Assembly: GCA_946480545.1 (NCBI GenBank)
Contig: CAMLKY010000091.1
Location: 1-7,377, forward strand
Direction of reading: 5' to 3'
DNA from: an uncultured Acidobacteriota bacterium
Lineage (GTDB): Bacteria; Acidobacteriota; Blastocatellia; Pyrinomonadales; Pyrinomonadaceae
DNA length: 7,377 nt
In this document: positions 5,359-7,377 of the stretch, in pieces
Layout: each line of letters opens with the position of its first letter
How positions within the stretch are numbered: the stretch's first letter is position 1
Made by a program: the position numbers and the translations under genes
Notes under the pieces: model-generated
What the model was told of the DNA's origin: nothing
What the model saw: only the letters and a program-made list of their open reading frames with translations
Database searches by the model: none

Positions 5359-5678
5359 CCACTAGGAAGTAGCGCTCGGAAAGTTTGGTCTTTTAGAATT
5401 TGATTTCAGGCATCGATTTGCCGCTGCAGCCCCGCGAGTAGTAATGGGGAACGATGGCTGCTTATCCACTATGGCCCTTCAACCAGGGCTCGGGCAGCCG
5501 GTAGGAATCGCCTTGCATAAGGCCCTTTTCAATACCAAACACCACCAAGGGGTTTAGACCGAAGCTTGTGAGAAGCTTGCGGGATTGGGGCACACGTGTG
5601 TCTCGCGTCCGGTTGCATCTTCTTCGGGACGCACTGTCGACTGAATTCGGAATCTTGACGAGGAACCTCTTAGATAAT
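5359..5678 (+). promoter_or_regulatory. Long structured leader of nrdA, possible cis-regulatory RNA
   Basis: About 320 nt separate the predicted transcription start from the nrdA ATG, far more than translation needs. Visible pairings: GGCA/TGCC (5409-5422); GCAGCC (5426-5431) with GGCTGC (5456-5461); the same GGCTGC with a second GCAGCC (5494-5499), enclosing GCCCT/AGGGC (5474-5489); CCTT/AAGG (5511-5522); CCAA/TTGG (5545-5588), enclosing CCGAAGCTT/AAGCTTgCGG (5559-5582); and GCGTCC/GGACGC (5605-5632). The first two GCAGCC pairings exclude each other, as in a switch. A GAGG/CCTC pair near 5660-5669 could hide the weak ribosome site. No U-tract follows any stem, so control, if any, would act on translation or processing. 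Confidence 0.5.
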
Positions 5679-7377
5679 ATGGACACCTACATCGGACAAA
5701 CCTCAACCGCCGCCGCGAGACAAACCGAAAACATCACGCAGACAACGATGCGCGTCCGCAAGCGTAACGGATCGTTCGAGCCCGTCGACATCAACAAGAT
5801 CGTCCGGGCGATCTCGCGCTGCACGCCGAACCTTCCGCATGTCGATGTCATGCGCATCGCGACCAAGACCATCAGCGGACTCTACGACGGAGCGACAACG
5901 AAAGAGCTCGATAAGCTTTCGATCCAGACCTCCGCGAGTCTGATATTCGAAGAGCCCGAGTACTCGCGGCTCGCCGCGCGGCTCCTGAACCAGTACATCG
6001 AAAAGGAAGTCCGCAATCAGGAAATTCACTCCTTCTCCCAATCAATCGCTTTCGGCGTACGCGAAGGTCTCATAGGCACTCGCGTCGCCGCCTTCGTTTC
6101 GGAAAATAGCCGCAAGTTGAACGACGCGATCGACCAGACCCGCAACGATCTGTTTGAATTCTTTGGTATCCGCACGGTTTACGATCGTTATCTTCTCAAG
6201 AATCCCGTGACGCGTGACGTCATCGAGACCCCGCAGTTCTTCTGGATGCGTGTTGCTTGCGGCCTTTCCGAAACGCCGGCCGAGGCGGTCGAGCTTTACA
6301 ATCTTTTTTCGTCCCTGGAGTATGTGCCCTCGACGCCGACGCTTTTCAACTCGGGAACCAAGCATGAACAGCTCTCTAGCTGCTTCCTTCTCGATTCACC
6401 GGAAGACAGTCTAGAGAGCATCTATCGCAAGTACTCTGATGTTGCGATGCTCTCGAAATTCTCGGGCGGTATCGGTATCGCATACCATCGCGTCCGCGCA
6501 CAGGGATCGTTGATCCGGGGAACCAACGGTCATTCGAACGGCATCGTGCCGTGGTTGAAGACCCTCGATTCAAGCGTTGCAGCCGTAAACCAAGGTGGCA
6601 AAAGAAAAGGTGCGTGCTGCGTGTATCTCGAGACCTGGCACGCAGACATCGAAGACTTCCTGGAGCTGCGCGACAACACCGGGGACGAAGCCCGGCGTAC
6701 TCACAATCTCAACATAGCGAACTGGATCCCCGATCTATTCATGCGTCGTGTCGAGGCCGACGGGCCGTGGTCGTTATTCGACCCGAAGGTGGTACCGCAT
6801 CTTCCCGATCTCTACGGAGAAGAATTCGATGTCGCATATCTCGAAGCCGAAGAAGCCGGCAAGTACGTGAAACAAGTCAAGGCACGCGACCTCTACGCAA
6901 AGATGATGCGGACGATGGCGCAGACCGGAAACGGTTGGATGACCTTTAAGGACGCGGCGAATCTGAAGTCGAATCAGACCGCGAAGCCCGAGAACGTCGT
7001 CCATCTTTCGAATCTATGTACCGAGATCATCGAGGTCACTTCGGACAAGGAAACTGCCGTCTGCAATCTCGGCTCGATCAATATCTCGCGTTACGTAAAA
7101 GACGGCGAGGTCGATTACACCAAGCTTCACAAGAATGTAAGGCTCGCCGTACGACAACTCGATCGTGTCATCGATCTCAACTACTATGCGATCCCAAGCA
7201 CGGCAGATTCGAACAATCGCTGGCGCAACATCGGGCTCGGGTTGATGGGTTTACAGGACGTTTTCTTCCAGTTGCGTCTGCCGTTTGATTCTCCTGAAGC
7301 GAGAAAGATCTCGGCAAAGATACAGGAAGAGATCTACTACGCGGCGCTCGATGCCTCTTGCGAACTGGCTGTCTCGA
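5679..7377 (+). CDS. nrdA: Class Ia ribonucleoside-diphosphate reductase, alpha subunit (partial)
   Basis: Reduces NDPs to dNDPs in the cytoplasm together with the radical-storing NrdB subunit (expected downstream, outside the window). The frame is open to the right edge: 566 codons plus one base, with the C-terminal tyrosines and redox tail missing. An ATP-cone (about 24-112, starting RVRKRNG) provides dATP/ATP activity control. The barrel begins near PTLFNSG (220-226). Active-site residues are all present: C235 (SSCFLL), N445/C447/E449 (NLCTE) and C462 (VCNLGSINI), matching E. coli C225, N437/C439/E441 and C462. THNLNIANWIPDLFMRRV-type sequence is class I-like, not class II. No intein is seen. 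ATG 5679 is preceded by GAGGAA, 13 nt away (weak). M24 at 5748 is an alternative start but has no ribosome site. A NrdR box and promoter lie upstream. Confidence 0.96.
   Translation, partial: MDTYIGQTSTAAARQTENITQTTMRVRKRNGSFEPVDINKIVRAISRCTPNLPHVDVMRIATKTISGLYDGATTKELDKLSIQTSASLIFEEPEYSRLAARLLNQYIEKEVRNQEIHSFSQSIAFGVREGLIGTRVAAFVSENSRKLNDAIDQTRNDLFEFFGIRTVYDRYLLKNPVTRDVIETPQFFWMRVACGLSETPAEAVELYNLFSSLEYVPSTPTLFNSGTKHEQLSSCFLLDSPEDSLESIYRKYSDVAMLSKFSGGIGIAYHRVRAQGSLIRGTNGHSNGIVPWLKTLDSSVAAVNQGGKRKGACCVYLETWHADIEDFLELRDNTGDEARRTHNLNIANWIPDLFMRRVEADGPWSLFDPKVVPHLPDLYGEEFDVAYLEAEEAGKYVKQVKARDLYAKMMRTMAQTGNGWMTFKDAANLKSNQTAKPENVVHLSNLCTEIIEVTSDKETAVCNLGSINISRYVKDGEVDYTKLHKNVRLAVRQLDRVIDLNYYAIPSTADSNNRWRNIGLGLMGLQDVFFQLRLPFDSPEARKISAKIQEEIYYAALDASCELAVS

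Noticed and set aside
5405..5515. Firm call of a cobalamin riboswitch
   Set aside because: Only scattered pieces resemble the conserved core. The upstream GGGAA/GGTG segments are missing and the Cbl-box match is poor. Kept only as a hypothesis to test.
5462..6365. Minus-strand ORFs opposite the nrdA leader and coding region (5462-5686, 5703-6041, 6042-6365)
   Set aside because: They oppose a clearly conserved nrdA frame or its structured leader, with no ribosome sites or family features.

Overview
This 7.4-kb window looks like chromosomal DNA of a Gram-negative bacterium of moderate GC. The gene styles fit Acidobacteriota best, perhaps Blastocatellia: a DUF1844 protein beside a PhnP-like hydrolase, secreted FecR-like and RskA-like proteins, a class Ia NrdA with an N-terminal ATP-cone, and many short intergenic repeats. 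That placement is inference from gene style, not from a phylogenetic marker.

Left half (1-3389), all on the minus strand. In transcription order it holds mazG (nucleoside triphosphate pyrophosphohydrolase), a FecR-like exported protein with a poly-aspartate run and a C-terminal membrane segment, a secreted protein with two copies of an RskA-like beta domain, and the N-terminal 145 codons of a low-complexity protein of envelope-stress type that leaves the window. The FecR-like and RskA-like genes each end in a clear intrinsic terminator, so they are probably separate transcripts. No terminator is visible between mazG and the FecR-like gene.

Middle (3390-4907), plus strand. A 110-bp divergent promoter region made partly of GAGTCTAT repeats separates mazG from a DUF1844 gene. 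A 58-bp palindromic element follows, then a PhnP-like metallo-beta-lactamase-fold hydrolase.

Right part (4908-7377). A 771-bp non-coding stretch holds a nested inverted repeat built from a 7-bp unit (4912-5183), a good NrdR box (5309-5324), and a near-consensus housekeeping promoter (TTGACA, 17 bp, TATAGT). A predicted leader of about 320 nt, rich in hairpins, leads into nrdA, the class Ia ribonucleotide reductase large subunit. That gene is open to the window's right edge (566 codons seen).

The coding content is mostly ordinary: nucleotide-pool hygiene (MazG), dNTP synthesis (NrdA) and exported proteins of unknown role. The unusual material is non-coding: the heptad inverted-repeat element, the nrdA leader with mutually exclusive pairings, and the repeat-built divergent promoter.
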